A stretch of DNA of 64,000 bases from Candidatus Eiseniibacteriota bacterium (GCA_029262235.1 JAJCZU010000002.1:992001-1056000); one strand, 5' to 3'; positions 52,378-61,026 are shown, numbered from the stretch's first letter. Numbers and translations are program-made. The notes: generated by a model not told the origin, from the sequence alone.

Positions 52378-55300
52378 TGAAACGTCTCCTCCCGTGGCTC
52401 CCCGTTTTACTGATTTTCTTCGCTGCCGAAGTACGCGCCGAGGTGCGTGCTGAAGAGGCACGCAGAGAAGTGCGCCTCGTTCTCTTCGACAGTGAAGGCG
52501 ACTGGTCATCGCGCGCGCGCGCCATCGAAGGCGCGGGCGGGACGATTCGTGCGGGCTTCCCGGGCGGGGGCGCGATCGTCGACGCGCCTGCCGGTTACTG
52601 GCTTGCGTCGAACAAACGCGATGACGGCTCCCGCTCTCACACCGGCTACGTCGCTCATTCGCAAACGGCGGACAGGAGCGCGGCGCGTCACGCGATCCAG
52701 GCGTGGAACCGTTACCTCGCGGAAGGCCCGGGGCGAGTCGAGGGTGAGATCGTACTCGACGGGGAACACGCCGGCCCCGTTCCCGATGCCGCGGTCTCGC
52801 AGAGCAAGACCCCGACCGGGTCGAACGCGAACGACACGAGCGAGTTTCTGCTCGGTTCCGTCACGATTGCCATTCTGCTTCCCGAAAGCGACGGCGGCAT
52901 CGACCCGTCTTCCGAAGACTGGGCGCCGTGGATGGTCGACTCCGTGGTCGCGCGGGTGCAGCAGGGGGCGAGCTGGTGGCAGAATCAGCCGCTCGGCGGC
53001 GAGGTATCATTCGTATTTCACACGGAGCCCGTGATCCCCACTCCATACGAGCCGATTACGCGAAACGCGTTCACGACTGCTTCGCTCGAGACCTTGTGGA
53101 CCGCGGGCCTCTTCGACACCCTCGGATACAGCACCGGGAACGCCTTTCAAAGCGGACGCGATTATCTGAACGATCTGCGAACCACGTACGACACGGACTG
53201 GGCCGTCGCCGTAATCGTGGCGAACTCGAAGAACGACGCCGACGGCCGTTTCGCGACGTTCAACTACGGATTCTCGTACTACGGCGGCCCGTACCTCGTG
53301 ATGACGTGGGACAACGGCAACATAGGGCCGGCAGGCATGAAAGCCGTCATGGCGCACGAGTTCGCCCACACCTGGTACGCGCTCGACGAATACAACGGGG
53401 GAGGGTCGTCCTGCGGCGCACTGGCCGGATACGAGCAGTACGAAAACCAGAACAGCCTTCACGGCGGCCCGTGCGCGACCGACGACGAATGCATCATGCG
53501 CAGTTCGCTCACGAACGCATACAACACGAACGCCGCGTGTGCCTATTCCCTCGGCCAGGTCGGGATGGGCGACAACGACATGGATCTTATCGGTAACGTG
53601 CTCGACACCGAACCGAGTTCGCTTCTCGATCCGATCGCGGACACCATCGGAACGTACACGCCTACGTTCACGGGGAGTTCCTTCGTGAATCCCCTCACGA
53701 ATCTGAACACGCGCGGCGAAGGAAACGACATCACGCTGAACACGATTCAGACGGTCGAGTACCGGATCGACGGCGGCGCGTGGACCGCGACCACCCCCGT
53801 TGACGGGCTGTTTGACGGCCCCGGGGAAGCCTTCACGTTCACGACCGGTTCCCTCACCGAGACAACGCACATTGTAGAAACGCGCGCGACCAATTCCGTG
53901 GCCAACGCCGAACTCGTCTTTCCCGCTGATACGTTCTACGTACCGGACGCGATCGCTCCGGCTCCCGTAACGGCTGTCACAAGCGCGGCAACGGACTCGG
54001 TCGTCACTTTGATCTGGACGAATCCGTCAGACGCGGACTTCATGCACACGGTCATTCGTTTCAGCACCGTATCCGCGCCGGCCACCTTGCTCGACGGCAC
54101 GGAGCTCACAACACGCGCCACCGCGCCGGCCGCCTCGGATACGTTCGCGCACACGGGTCTCCTGCCCGACGTCGTCTACTACTACTCTTTCTTCACGGCC
54201 GACGAAGTGCCGAACTACGGGACGGTTGTCTCCGTAATCGGCGCGCCGCTTTATCCGCCGCCGCCCGCGCTTCTTTCACCCGCACCCGATTCGCTTTACG
54301 TAAAAACGGATGCGATCTTCACATGGGATCCCGTGACATTGCCCGACCTTTCCGACACGCTGATCGCCTACGGGCTTCAGGTGGCGACGGACGCCGGGTT
54401 CGCGGCGCTTGTCTTCGATGGCGACGCGACCGTGGGCGCGCCCGCGGACACGTTCTGGAGCGCGACCGGCCTTGCAGACGGCGGGAACTACTGGTGGCGC
54501 ATGCGCGGGAAGGATCTTCTGACGAACACGTACGGCTACTGGTCGGAAGCACGGGCTTTCTCGACAGAACTTCCGATCGGCACCGTCGCCTTTCTCGATT
54601 CGACGCAGTCCGACTACACGACATTTCAAACCGGCGAAGTAGTCCCGCCGCTCCAGGACGCGAGAATCGAAGCCCGCGTTTCTCCGAGCGACACGCTCGG
54701 AATCGGGGGCCACTTCGTGCAGGTTCACTGGACAAACGGTCCGATCGCGGATTCTCTTGCGCTCACGCTCGATCGTGCGGAGAGCGACTTCTCTTACTGG
54801 AGAGGGGACGTGCCGTTCGGCGTCGCGTTCGAAATCGGAGACACCGTCTCGTTCTGGGTGTCCGCGAAAGATCCGCACGGCACGCCCGTCACCGACAAGA
54901 ACGGCGGACAGAACTTCCAGTTCATTGCCGCGCGAAATCCGGTCGCCGCTTATCACGTGCCGTCCAGTGCGGAGCCCGGCGCGCTGACGATGCGGAGTCC
55001 GTTCTATGTTACCGACACGGATCCGTCGTTCACCGTTTCTGTCGGGGCATCTCCCGCCGGTTCGATGAGCGCGGGTGAAGTGCTTTTCCAGGTATTGAAC
55101 GACACGTTGTTCGCCGCGGCGCCGCTCGTGTTCGCGACCACGGTCGGGGATACGGATTACTACGAAGCCACGATCGATTCGTCTTTCGCATTCAATACGG
55201 ACCTCGTTTACTACGCGCGTGTCTGGGGCGACAGCACGCGCGACACGACGTTCGTTCACAGCGACTTTGCGGGAAGCGCGGTTACGCTTGATCCCGCCAC

Positions 55301-55661
55301 AGCCCTGCTGAACGCGTTCCCGCTTCTGATCCAGTCCGCAACCGGCGTGGACGGCGCCGATGATCCGATTCCGGCGATTCCGGTCGCGAATGAACTCGGA
55401 CGGAACGAACCGAATCCGTTCAACCCGACCACCGCGATCCGATTCGCGCTCAGCTCCCCCGGAGTCGTGCGCATGCGCGTGTTCGATGTGAGCGGCCGCC
55501 TTGTAAGAACACTGATCGACGAAACCATGCCGGCCGGAAACCACGTCGCCCGCTGGAACGGCCTGAGCGAAACCGGATCGGAATCCGCGAGCGGCGTCTA
55601 TCTTTATCGCATCGAAATGGCAGGCTGGTCCGAGACGCGCCGGATGATCCTGATCCGCTGA
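52374..55661 (+). CDS. Secreted M64-like metalloprotease with fibronectin modules and FlgD-like tail
   Basis: A 1095-residue exported protein. The signal peptide is followed by a pro-like region and a zincin domain with H328, E329 and H332 in AHEFAHTWYALDEYN; the DEY after the HExxH is like M64 (IgA) peptidases. A Cys-rich segment (GGPCATDDECIM) follows. Fibronectin-like modules come next (APVTAVTSAATDSVVTLIWT and APVSP-type strands), then a FlgD-like Ig domain (NEPNPFNPTTAIRF...RMILIR). A TACTCT box at 52351-52356 lies 5 bases before an in-frame GTG at 52362, so a leaderless start there is possible. Confidence 0.82.
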   Translation: MMKRLLPWLPVLLIFFAAEVRAEVRAEEARREVRLVLFDSEGDWSSRARAIEGAGGTIRAGFPGGGAIVDAPAGYWLASNKRDDGSRSHTGYVAHSQTADRSAARHAIQAWNRYLAEGPGRVEGEIVLDGEHAGPVPDAAVSQSKTPTGSNANDTSEFLLGSVTIAILLPESDGGIDPSSEDWAPWMVDSVVARVQQGASWWQNQPLGGEVSFVFHTEPVIPTPYEPITRNAFTTASLETLWTAGLFDTLGYSTGNAFQSGRDYLNDLRTTYDTDWAVAVIVANSKNDADGRFATFNYGFSYYGGPYLVMTWDNGNIGPAGMKAVMAHEFAHTWYALDEYNGGGSSCGALAGYEQYENQNSLHGGPCATDDECIMRSSLTNAYNTNAACAYSLGQVGMGDNDMDLIGNVLDTEPSSLLDPIADTIGTYTPTFTGSSFVNPLTNLNTRGEGNDITLNTIQTVEYRIDGGAWTATTPVDGLFDGPGEAFTFTTGSLTETTHIVETRATNSVANAELVFPADTFYVPDAIAPAPVTAVTSAATDSVVTLIWTNPSDADFMHTVIRFSTVSAPATLLDGTELTTRATAPAASDTFAHTGLLPDVVYYYSFFTADEVPNYGTVVSVIGAPLYPPPPALLSPAPDSLYVKTDAIFTWDPVTLPDLSDTLIAYGLQVATDAGFAALVFDGDATVGAPADTFWSATGLADGGNYWWRMRGKDLLTNTYGYWSEARAFSTELPIGTVAFLDSTQSDYTTFQTGEVVPPLQDARIEARVSPSDTLGIGGHFVQVHWTNGPIADSLALTLDRAESDFSYWRGDVPFGVAFEIGDTVSFWVSAKDPHGTPVTDKNGGQNFQFIAARNPVAAYHVPSSAEPGALTMRSPFYVTDTDPSFTVSVGASPAGSMSAGEVLFQVLNDTLFAAAPLVFATTVGDTDYYEATIDSSFAFNTDLVYYARVWGDSTRDTTFVHSDFAGSAVTLDPATALLNAFPLLIQSATGVDGADDPIPAIPVANELGRNEPNPFNPTTAIRFALSSPGVVRMRVFDVSGRLVRTLIDETMPAGNHVARWNGLSETGSESASGVYLYRIEMAGWSETRRMILIR

Positions 55662-55673
55662 CCGTTCGCCCTG

Positions 55674-55702
55674 TTGCATCCTCACGCCCCGGCCGGTACA
55701 AT
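55674..55702 (+). promoter_or_regulatory. Strong sigma70-type promoter, nearly leaderless
   Basis: TTGCAT at 55674-55679 and TACAAT at 55697-55702, spacing 17. Ten bases remain to the ATG at 55713, and no Shine-Dalgarno sequence is present. Confidence 0.65.
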
Positions 55703-55712
55703 CGCGCGCAAC

Positions 55713-56651
55713 ATGGCACAACCCCGCACGTCCAGTCGATGGCCGATCCTGCGCATCGCCAACATTCTCTTTCTGATCATTGCCTGCGGATTTTTAATCT
55801 GGTTTTTTCAGCACAACCGGACCGACTTCACGCGGCTGCTCGCCGAAGTGCGCGGCAGAACCGTTCTCTTCGCGCTCGCCATCTTCACGGTGCACCAGAT
55901 CGTGCAGGGCGCGGGGATTGCATGGCTCCTGCGGTCGCTCGGCGTGACGACGGGGTTCTGGGATACCGTGCGCGTTCTGCTCCTGTCGCTGCTCGGGAAA
56001 TATCTACCGGGCAAGATCTGGATCTTCGCGTTTCGAAGCACGTTTTTCGCGGAGCGGGGCGTACCGGTCCGACTCGTACTGGCGGCCTCGGCCGTCGAAC
56101 ATCTCTTCGTCATGACGACTGCAGTCATCCTTTTTCTCGCGACAGCGCGCTTCAGCTCGCTCGATAGTGCGCAGCGATGGATTCCGGTGGCCGGAGCCGC
56201 GGCCCTCTTCGCGCTCCTCGTGTTCGGGCCCTCGATTCTGCTCGCCGTAATGAACCGCGGGTTCCGCGCGATCGGACGGACCCCGTACGAAGGAAGGATC
56301 AGGAGAGCGCAGGGGATCCGCTTCTCGCTCTTTTTCACCGGCACGTGGCTTCTGCTCGGCACCGGTGTCTGGGTCGTCGGCAGCAGCCTGATCCCGGCGC
56401 TCGGGCCGGACGCGCTCCCGGCGGTCGCCGGAGGGTACGCTCTTTCGGTCGTCAGCGGCTTCGTCGCGCTCTTTGCCCCGGGCGGGATCGGGGTGCGGGA
56501 AGCGATTCTCGCGGGGGTGCTCGCTCCATGGGCGGGGGCTGTCGACGCGCTCTTTCTGGCCGTGGCGGTCCGGATCCTCACGAGTCTCAGCGAAGTCCTC
56601 GGTCTCGGCGTGGTCGAAGGGATCGTCCGGCTCAGGGGACAATCGCGTTGA
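55713..56651 (+). CDS. Lysylphosphatidylglycerol-synthase-type flippase membrane protein
   Basis: A 312-residue protein with about eight membrane helices of the UPF0104/LPG-synthase transmembrane type (AglD/MprF flippase domain). Signatures are GKYLPGKIWIFAFRS and ALFAPGGIGVREAIL, the latter with the conserved Gly-Glu in the last helices. The synthase domain of MprF is missing. Such stand-alone domains are thought to flip or transfer lipid-linked molecules. It ends about 75 bases before the BMC operon. Confidence 0.87.
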   Translation: MAQPRTSSRWPILRIANILFLIIACGFLIWFFQHNRTDFTRLLAEVRGRTVLFALAIFTVHQIVQGAGIAWLLRSLGVTTGFWDTVRVLLLSLLGKYLPGKIWIFAFRSTFFAERGVPVRLVLAASAVEHLFVMTTAVILFLATARFSSLDSAQRWIPVAGAAALFALLVFGPSILLAVMNRGFRAIGRTPYEGRIRRAQGIRFSLFFTGTWLLLGTGVWVVGSSLIPALGPDALPAVAGGYALSVVSGFVALFAPGGIGVREAILAGVLAPWAGAVDALFLAVAVRILTSLSEVLGLGVVEGIVRLRGQSR

Positions 56652-56676
56652 CTTGACTTAAGCGCTTTGATAGCTT
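56648..56676 (+). promoter_or_regulatory. Possible promoter of the BMC operon
   Basis: TTGACT at 56648-56653 (repeated at 56653-56658) and TAGCTT at 56671-56676, spacing 17. The -10 is a weak match. A partly symmetric AGCTTGCAGCTAGCTTA follows at 56672-56688 and could be a regulator site. Confidence 0.35.
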
Positions 56677-56725
56677 GCAGCTAGCTTAGATTGCAATGAT
56701 TCTTCTCGCCAACAAGGAGGTTTCC

Positions 56726-57022
56726 ATGAGTGAAGCTCTGGGACTCATCGAGACAAGAGGCTTCGTCGGAATGGTCGAGGCGTGCGATGCCATGGTGAAA
56801 GCGGCCAAGGTCGAACTCGTGCATTACGAGCGGATCGGTGGCGGCTATGTAACCGCAATCGTAAGGGGCGATGTGGCGGCCGTTCGTGCCGCGACAGAAG
56901 CCGGAAGCGCCGCGGCAAGCCGCGTGGGTGAACTCGTTTCCGTGCATGTCATTCCGCGTCCGCACGCCAACCTCGAAGACGTCCTTCCCATCGGGAGCGG
57001 AGCGGCGAAGGCGAAAAAATAG
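56726..57022 (+). CDS. BMC-H hexameric shell protein
   Basis: A 98-residue single-BMC-domain protein, the main tile of the shell. It has [20 protein letters not shown], the pore strand [16 protein letters not shown], and a C-terminal [17 protein letters not shown]. From memory it is nearly identical in pattern to the H. ochraceum BMC-H Hoch_5815. AAGGAGG lies 5 bases before the ATG, a strong site fitting the high dosage of shell hexamers. It opens the BMC operon. Confidence 0.96.
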   Translation: MSEALGLIETRGFVGMVEACDAMVKAAKVELVHYERIGGGYVTAIVRGDVAAVRAATEAGSAAASRVGELVSVHVIPRPHANLEDVLPIGSGAAKAKK

Positions 57023-57025
57023 ACA

Positions 57026-57322
57026 ATGGTACTTGCGCGCGTTGACGGCACAGTCGTAGCCACACGCAAAGCGGAACGACTCGAGGGGCTGAAGCTCCTC
57101 CTCGTTCGCGTTCTGGACCCGAAGGGCAAGCCGACCGGACCATCCTTCGTCGCCGCGGATGCGGTGGGCGCGGGTCTCGGCGAGGTCGTGCTCTGCGCGC
57201 AGGGGAGTTCCTCGCGTCTCACGAAAATGACCGAGAATCGTCCCGTCGATGCCGTCATCATGGGCATCGTCGATATGATCGAAGTCGAGGGCGCCGTCAC
57301 GTACACGAAGGGGGCAGCCTGA
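57026..57322 (+). CDS. BMC-P pentameric vertex protein (EutN/CcmL family), copy 1
   Basis: A 98-residue pentamer-forming protein capping shell vertices. Family signs are [46 protein letters not shown] and [12 protein letters not shown]. It follows the BMC-H gene by 3 bases and precedes the aldehyde dehydrogenase. Two further copies lie at 59324 and 59590; the three differ and may set vertex properties. Confidence 0.93.
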   Translation: MVLARVDGTVVATRKAERLEGLKLLLVRVLDPKGKPTGPSFVAADAVGAGLGEVVLCAQGSSSRLTKMTENRPVDAVIMGIVDMIEVEGAVTYTKGAA

Positions 57323-57324
57323 CG

Positions 57325-58764
57325 ATGTCCGGTGAAGCGGTCGACATCGACGCGATCGTCGCTCGTGTGCTCGAGCGCATGCAGCCCGCGGCGGCCGGCA
57401 GCGCGACGCCTCATGCGGCGCCGATCCGCAGTGCCGGCAGGAGCGGCATCTTTCCCGATATCGAACAGGCGATCCGGGCTGCGGAAGAGGCGTATCGGAA
57501 TCTCGACGCCACCTCACTGGAAACGCGAAAGAAGATGGTCGAGGCCGCGCGCAAAGCCGCGTGCGATGCCGCAACCTCGCTCGCCGAAGACGCGGTGCGC
57601 GAGACGGGCATGGGCCGCGTCGACGACAAGATCAAGAAGAACCTCCTCGTCGCCACGAAGACTCCCGGGCCCGAAATCCTGGTACCGGAAGCTGTCACGG
57701 GAGATCACGGCCTTTCCATTGTCGATCACGCGCCTTTCGGCGTCATCGGCTCCATCGTCCCGACTACGAATCCGACAGAAACGATCATCAATAACGGCAT
57801 CAGCATGGTCTCCGCCGGCAACACCGTCGTGTTCAACGCGCACCCGAATGCGAAACGGTGTACGAACCGCTGCATCGCGCTGTTGAACGACGCCATGCAC
57901 GCGGCGGGGGGACCGCCATTCGTCTTTACAGCGGTCGAAGACCCCACGATCGAAACCGCGAAGGCGATCATGGCGCATCCTGCGGTGCGCCTGCTTACCG
58001 TGACCGGAGGCGCCGGTGTCGTACGCGCGGCGATGCAGTCCGGAAAGCGCGTCGTGGGAGCAGGCCCCGGCAACCCGCCGGCCGTTGTCGACGAAACCGC
58101 CGACTTCCAGCAGGCCGGCCGCGACATCGTTCTCGGGGGATCACTCGACAACAACATCATCTGCACCGACGAAAAGGAAGTCATCTGCGTCGACGCAGTC
58201 ACAGACCGCCTGAAGGAATCCATGTGCGCGCAGAACGCGTACGAAGTGACAGGCGCGGAACTCAAGAAACTGCGTGAGACCGTTCTGGAACAGGACAAGG
58301 GTGACGGGCACCACTCAGTCGTCAACAAGGAATTCATCGGAAAAGACGCGACATTCATTCTCGACGCGATCGGGGTGCGCGCCCCGGCCACCACGCGTAT
58401 GGTGATCGCCGACGTCAGCAACGAGCACCCGTTCATCTGGACGGAACTCATGATGCCCGTCATGGGGATCACGCGCGTCCCGGACGCCGACGCCGCGATC
58501 GCGCTCGCAGTAAGAGCCGAACACGGTTTCCGTCACACCGCGAGCATGCACAGCCGCAACATCGACAAGCTCAGTAAAATGGCGCGCCTCATGAACGTGT
58601 CGATCTTCATCAAGAACGGCCCCAACTATGCCGGCCTCGGATTCGGCGGGGAAGGCTACACGAGCTTCACGATCGCGAGCCCGACCGGCGACGGCATGAC
58701 AACCGCACGTACGTTTTCAAGACCACGGCGCTGCGTGCTCGTCGACCGCTTTCGGATCGTATAG
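57325..58764 (+). CDS. CoA-acylating aldehyde dehydrogenase of the microcompartment (PduP-like)
   Basis: A 479-residue enzyme oxidising an aldehyde to an acyl-CoA with NAD. The catalytic Cys is C280 in DNNIICTDEKE; the nucleotide region has TVTGGAGVVRAAM and GAGPGNPPAVVD. Residues about 7-19 (DIDAIVARVLERM) form the amphipathic encapsulation helix, joined by an Ala/Pro linker to the core at about residue 45. Acetaldehyde from DeoC is the expected substrate, giving acetyl-CoA; lactaldehyde from the class II aldolase is another option. Confidence 0.95.
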   Translation: MSGEAVDIDAIVARVLERMQPAAAGSATPHAAPIRSAGRSGIFPDIEQAIRAAEEAYRNLDATSLETRKKMVEAARKAACDAATSLAEDAVRETGMGRVDDKIKKNLLVATKTPGPEILVPEAVTGDHGLSIVDHAPFGVIGSIVPTTNPTETIINNGISMVSAGNTVVFNAHPNAKRCTNRCIALLNDAMHAAGGPPFVFTAVEDPTIETAKAIMAHPAVRLLTVTGGAGVVRAAMQSGKRVVGAGPGNPPAVVDETADFQQAGRDIVLGGSLDNNIICTDEKEVICVDAVTDRLKESMCAQNAYEVTGAELKKLRETVLEQDKGDGHHSVVNKEFIGKDATFILDAIGVRAPATTRMVIADVSNEHPFIWTELMMPVMGITRVPDADAAIALAVRAEHGFRHTASMHSRNIDKLSKMARLMNVSIFIKNGPNYAGLGFGGEGYTSFTIASPTGDGMTTARTFSRPRRCVLVDRFRIV

Positions 58765-58766
58765 CC

Positions 58767-59327
58767 GTGGAATCCCTCGCCGTCCTGGAACTCGATTCCA
58801 TCGCCCGCGGCATCCAAGTCACCGACCACATGGCCAAGATGGCTCTCGTCGCAATCGCCCGCTCGCACCCGATCGACCCCGGCAAGTATCTGATCGTAAT
58901 CCGCGGCGACGCCGACTCGACGCGCCTGTCGCTCGACCGCGGCAGGGAACACGCCGGGGATACCGTCGTCGACGAACTTTATCTCGCGCATGTGCATGCG
59001 GCCGTTCCCGAGGCCATGCACGGATCGTGGGTCCCGGCCGTGCTCGACACCATCGGGGTGATCGAAACCGCTTCTGTCGCCTCCATCGTGCGCGCCGCCG
59101 ACCGCGCACTGAAAGCCGCGCCGACGTCGCTTCTTCGCCTGCACCTGGCACGCCGCACGGGGGGGAAGGGTTATCTCGTCCTCACGGGTTCCCAGGCGGA
59201 CGTGGAAGCCTCGCTCGAAGCCGGCTCGGAAGCCGCGGGAGAACGGGGCGCCTGGCACGACCGCGCTTTGATTCCCGCTCCCTCCGCAGAGCTTCTCGCG
59301 GAACTGCAGAAAGAGTGGATCACATGA
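58767..59327 (+). CDS. BMC-T shell protein, single-stacked (PduT-like) type
   Basis: A 186-residue tandem-BMC-domain trimer. The first domain has VLELDSIARGIQVTD and SHPIDPGKYLIVIRGD; the second has IETASVASIVRAADRALKAAP and KGYLVLTGSQADVEA. It resembles Hoch_5812-type proteins from memory. The position that holds a [4Fe-4S] Cys in PduT is not a Cys here. The GTG at 58767 follows the dehydrogenase by 2 bases. Confidence 0.93.
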   Translation: MESLAVLELDSIARGIQVTDHMAKMALVAIARSHPIDPGKYLIVIRGDADSTRLSLDRGREHAGDTVVDELYLAHVHAAVPEAMHGSWVPAVLDTIGVIETASVASIVRAADRALKAAPTSLLRLHLARRTGGKGYLVLTGSQADVEASLEAGSEAAGERGAWHDRALIPAPSAELLAELQKEWIT

Positions 59328-59593
59328 GACTCGCGCGCGTGATCGGTACGGTCGTCATGACGCAGAAGCTCGCGTCGCTCACGGGGCAGCGTTTTCTGCT
59401 CGTCCAGCCGGTTACCACGGAAGGGAAGACCAACGGCGAACCGTTCGTCGCGATGGACACCGTGAGCGCCGGCCGGGGAGAACTCGTGTCGATCGTGGAA
59501 AAGCGCGAAGGCGCGAAGGCTTTCGGGAACACCGATCTTCCGAGCGACGGTACGATCGTCGCGATCATCGACGAGATCAGGAGTGTAAAGTGA
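59324..59593 (+). CDS. BMC-P pentameric vertex protein, copy 2
   Basis: An 89-residue EutN/CcmL-type protein: RLARVIGTVVMTQKLASLTGQRFLLVQPVT, with AMDTVSAGRGELVSIV and DGTIVAIIDEI (shown in parts). The ATG overlaps the BMC-T stop by 4 bases. It is translationally coupled to the next BMC-P, which suggests co-assembly. Confidence 0.93.
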   Translation: MRLARVIGTVVMTQKLASLTGQRFLLVQPVTTEGKTNGEPFVAMDTVSAGRGELVSIVEKREGAKAFGNTDLPSDGTIVAIIDEIRSVK

Positions 59594-59889
59594 AGATTGC
59601 GCGCGTTGAAGGAGAAGCAGTCTCGACGATCAAACACGCCACACTCGACGGGCAGCGCCTCTTGATGGTCCAACCATTGACCCCCGAAGGGAAAGACGAA
59701 GGCGTTCCCGAAATCGCAGTCGACACCGTGGGGGCCGGAATCGGAGAGCGTGTTCTCGTAACGCAGGAGGGGCGGGCGGCGGAAGAGCTCACCGGACACA
59801 CGAATCCTCCCGTGCGTACCCTGATCGTCGGCATCATCGACTCGATCGAAGCGGGGGGCGAAACCGTCTTCGCCAAAAACGAGTCGTGA
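59590..59889 (+). CDS. BMC-P pentameric vertex protein, copy 3
   Basis: A 99-residue EutN/CcmL-type protein with KIARVEGEAVSTIKHATLDGQRLLMVQPL, VDTVGAGIGERVLVTQEG and RTLIVGIIDSIEA (in parts). The GTG at 59590 overlaps the previous stop by 4 bases. With copies 1 and 2 it gives three pentamers, the number also found in Planctomycetes-type and Haliangium BMC loci. Confidence 0.93.
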   Translation: MKIARVEGEAVSTIKHATLDGQRLLMVQPLTPEGKDEGVPEIAVDTVGAGIGERVLVTQEGRAAEELTGHTNPPVRTLIVGIIDSIEAGGETVFAKNES

Positions 59890-60590
59890 AGCGGCAGCCC
59901 GTCTCCGTGGAACAGGCCGCGCGCCAGATCGTCGAAGTCGGAAGGGTCCTGTACGAGCGCGGCCTCATTGCGGCCACCGAAGGCAACATGTCCGTTCGCC
60001 TTCCCGGCAACCGCTTCCTGACCACGCCATCGGGTCTCTGCAAAGGGAGGCTGCGCAATCACGATGTCGTTACAGTCGACGCAGGGGGCCGGAAGCGCGG
60101 GGGGCACGGGACCCCGTCGAGCGAAATCCGCATGCATCTCGCGATCTATGAAGAACGGCCCGACATCCTTGCCATCGTCCATGCCCATCCTCCCGTCGCC
60201 ACCGGGTTTGCCGTGGCGGGCATTCCCCTTGCCGGATGCGTCCTTCCCGAAATCATTCTGACCGTCGGCTCCGTTCCCCTGACCGAGTACGGAACGCCCT
60301 CGACCGATGAACTGCCCGCGCGGATTCGCGGCGCCGCGCGCGCGCACGACGCGTTTCTGCTCAAGAACCATGGAGCCGTCGCGAGCGGAACGGGACTATG
60401 GGACGCGTGTCACAAGATGGAAATGATCGAGAGTTTTGCGAAGATCGTTCTCACGGCCCGGCAACTCGGGCGTGTCGAACCTTTGTCGTCTGCCGATGTC
60501 GACAAGCTGCTCGCGCTCGGAACCGGGGCGGTGAATCGGCCAGCGGCGGGGTGCGGGGGGTGCACTACGTGTGAAATCGGAAGGGCATAG
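59886..60590 (+). CDS. Class II aldolase of the microcompartment with Cys-rich C-terminus
   Basis: A 234-residue zinc aldolase/epimerase-family protein. The zinc ligands are H99 and H101 in VHAHPP and H162 in KNHG; E80 in SSEIRMH is the likely catalytic acid/base. Relatives cleave fuculose-1-phosphate or rhamnulose-1-phosphate in BMCs. Other members act on 5-deoxyribulose 1-phosphate or methylthioribulose phosphate. After the core there is a short helix (SSADVDKLLALG), a possible encapsulation peptide, and C223, C226 and C229 in CGGCTTC. The GTG overlaps the last BMC-P. Substrate uncertain. Confidence 0.88.
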   Translation: MKRQPVSVEQAARQIVEVGRVLYERGLIAATEGNMSVRLPGNRFLTTPSGLCKGRLRNHDVVTVDAGGRKRGGHGTPSSEIRMHLAIYEERPDILAIVHAHPPVATGFAVAGIPLAGCVLPEIILTVGSVPLTEYGTPSTDELPARIRGAARAHDAFLLKNHGAVASGTGLWDACHKMEMIESFAKIVLTARQLGRVEPLSSADVDKLLALGTGAVNRPAAGCGGCTTCEIGRA

Positions 60591-60591
60591 C

Positions 60592-60624
60592 AAAAAGCCC
60601 CTTCGTGAAAAGGGGCTCGTTTTC
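60592..60624. terminator. Bidirectional rho-independent terminator
   Basis: AGCCCCTT pairs with AAGGGGCT (60596-60617) around a short loop. A T run lies on the plus side and an A run, read as T on the minus strand, on the other. It ends both the BMC operon and rpsT. Confidence 0.88.
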
Positions 60625-60641
60625 TTGCTTTTCAAACCTGC

Positions 60642-60896
60642 TCAGCCGATGGCGTTGAAGATTCTCTGGGCGCGCGATTTTCTGCGTGCCACCTGATTCT
60701 TGTGCATCAGATTCTTCTTCGCGGCTTTGTCGAGAGAGGCGAGCAACGCGAGGAGAACCTTCTGGCCCTCTTCCTTCGAGTCGACTTCCCCGATCTTCTT
60801 CGACAGCGTGCGGATCTTCGAACTCATGATTCGGTTCCGCAGATTGGCCTTCGCATTCGTACGGACACGTTTCTCGCACGATTTATGTTGCGGCAT
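60642..60896 (-). CDS. rpsT: Ribosomal protein S20
   Basis: An 84-residue basic helical protein of the 30S subunit: MPQHKSCEKRVRTNAKANLRNR and LDKAAKKNLMHKNQVARRKSR, typical of S20. The ATG at 60896 follows AGGAGG at 9 bases, giving the normal length; an upstream in-frame ATG at 60926 adds 10 residues and is unlikely. It converges with the BMC operon. Confidence 0.95.
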   Translation of the reverse strand: MPQHKSCEKRVRTNAKANLRNRIMSSKIRTLSKKIGEVDSKEEGQKVLLALLASLDKAAKKNLMHKNQVARRKSRAQRIFNAIG

Positions 60897-61026
60897 ACTG
60901 TTCATCCTCCTGGCCATGGGGGCCATTCACTACAGAAAAGCAAAATTATCACTTCCGGAGCGGATCGTCAACCCCCGCCGCCGCTGAAATGATTCAACCC
61001 TTTGCGGGAAAAGGGCTTCCGCGGGG

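Noticed and set aside
54276-55721. 481-codon open frame on the minus strand
   Set aside because: Antisense to the protease gene, with low-complexity Arg-rich translation.
57325-60590. A second signature enzyme such as a glycyl-radical diol dehydratase
   Set aside because: No glycyl-radical or B12-dependent dehydratase genes are present; the aldolases are the only candidate signature enzymes.
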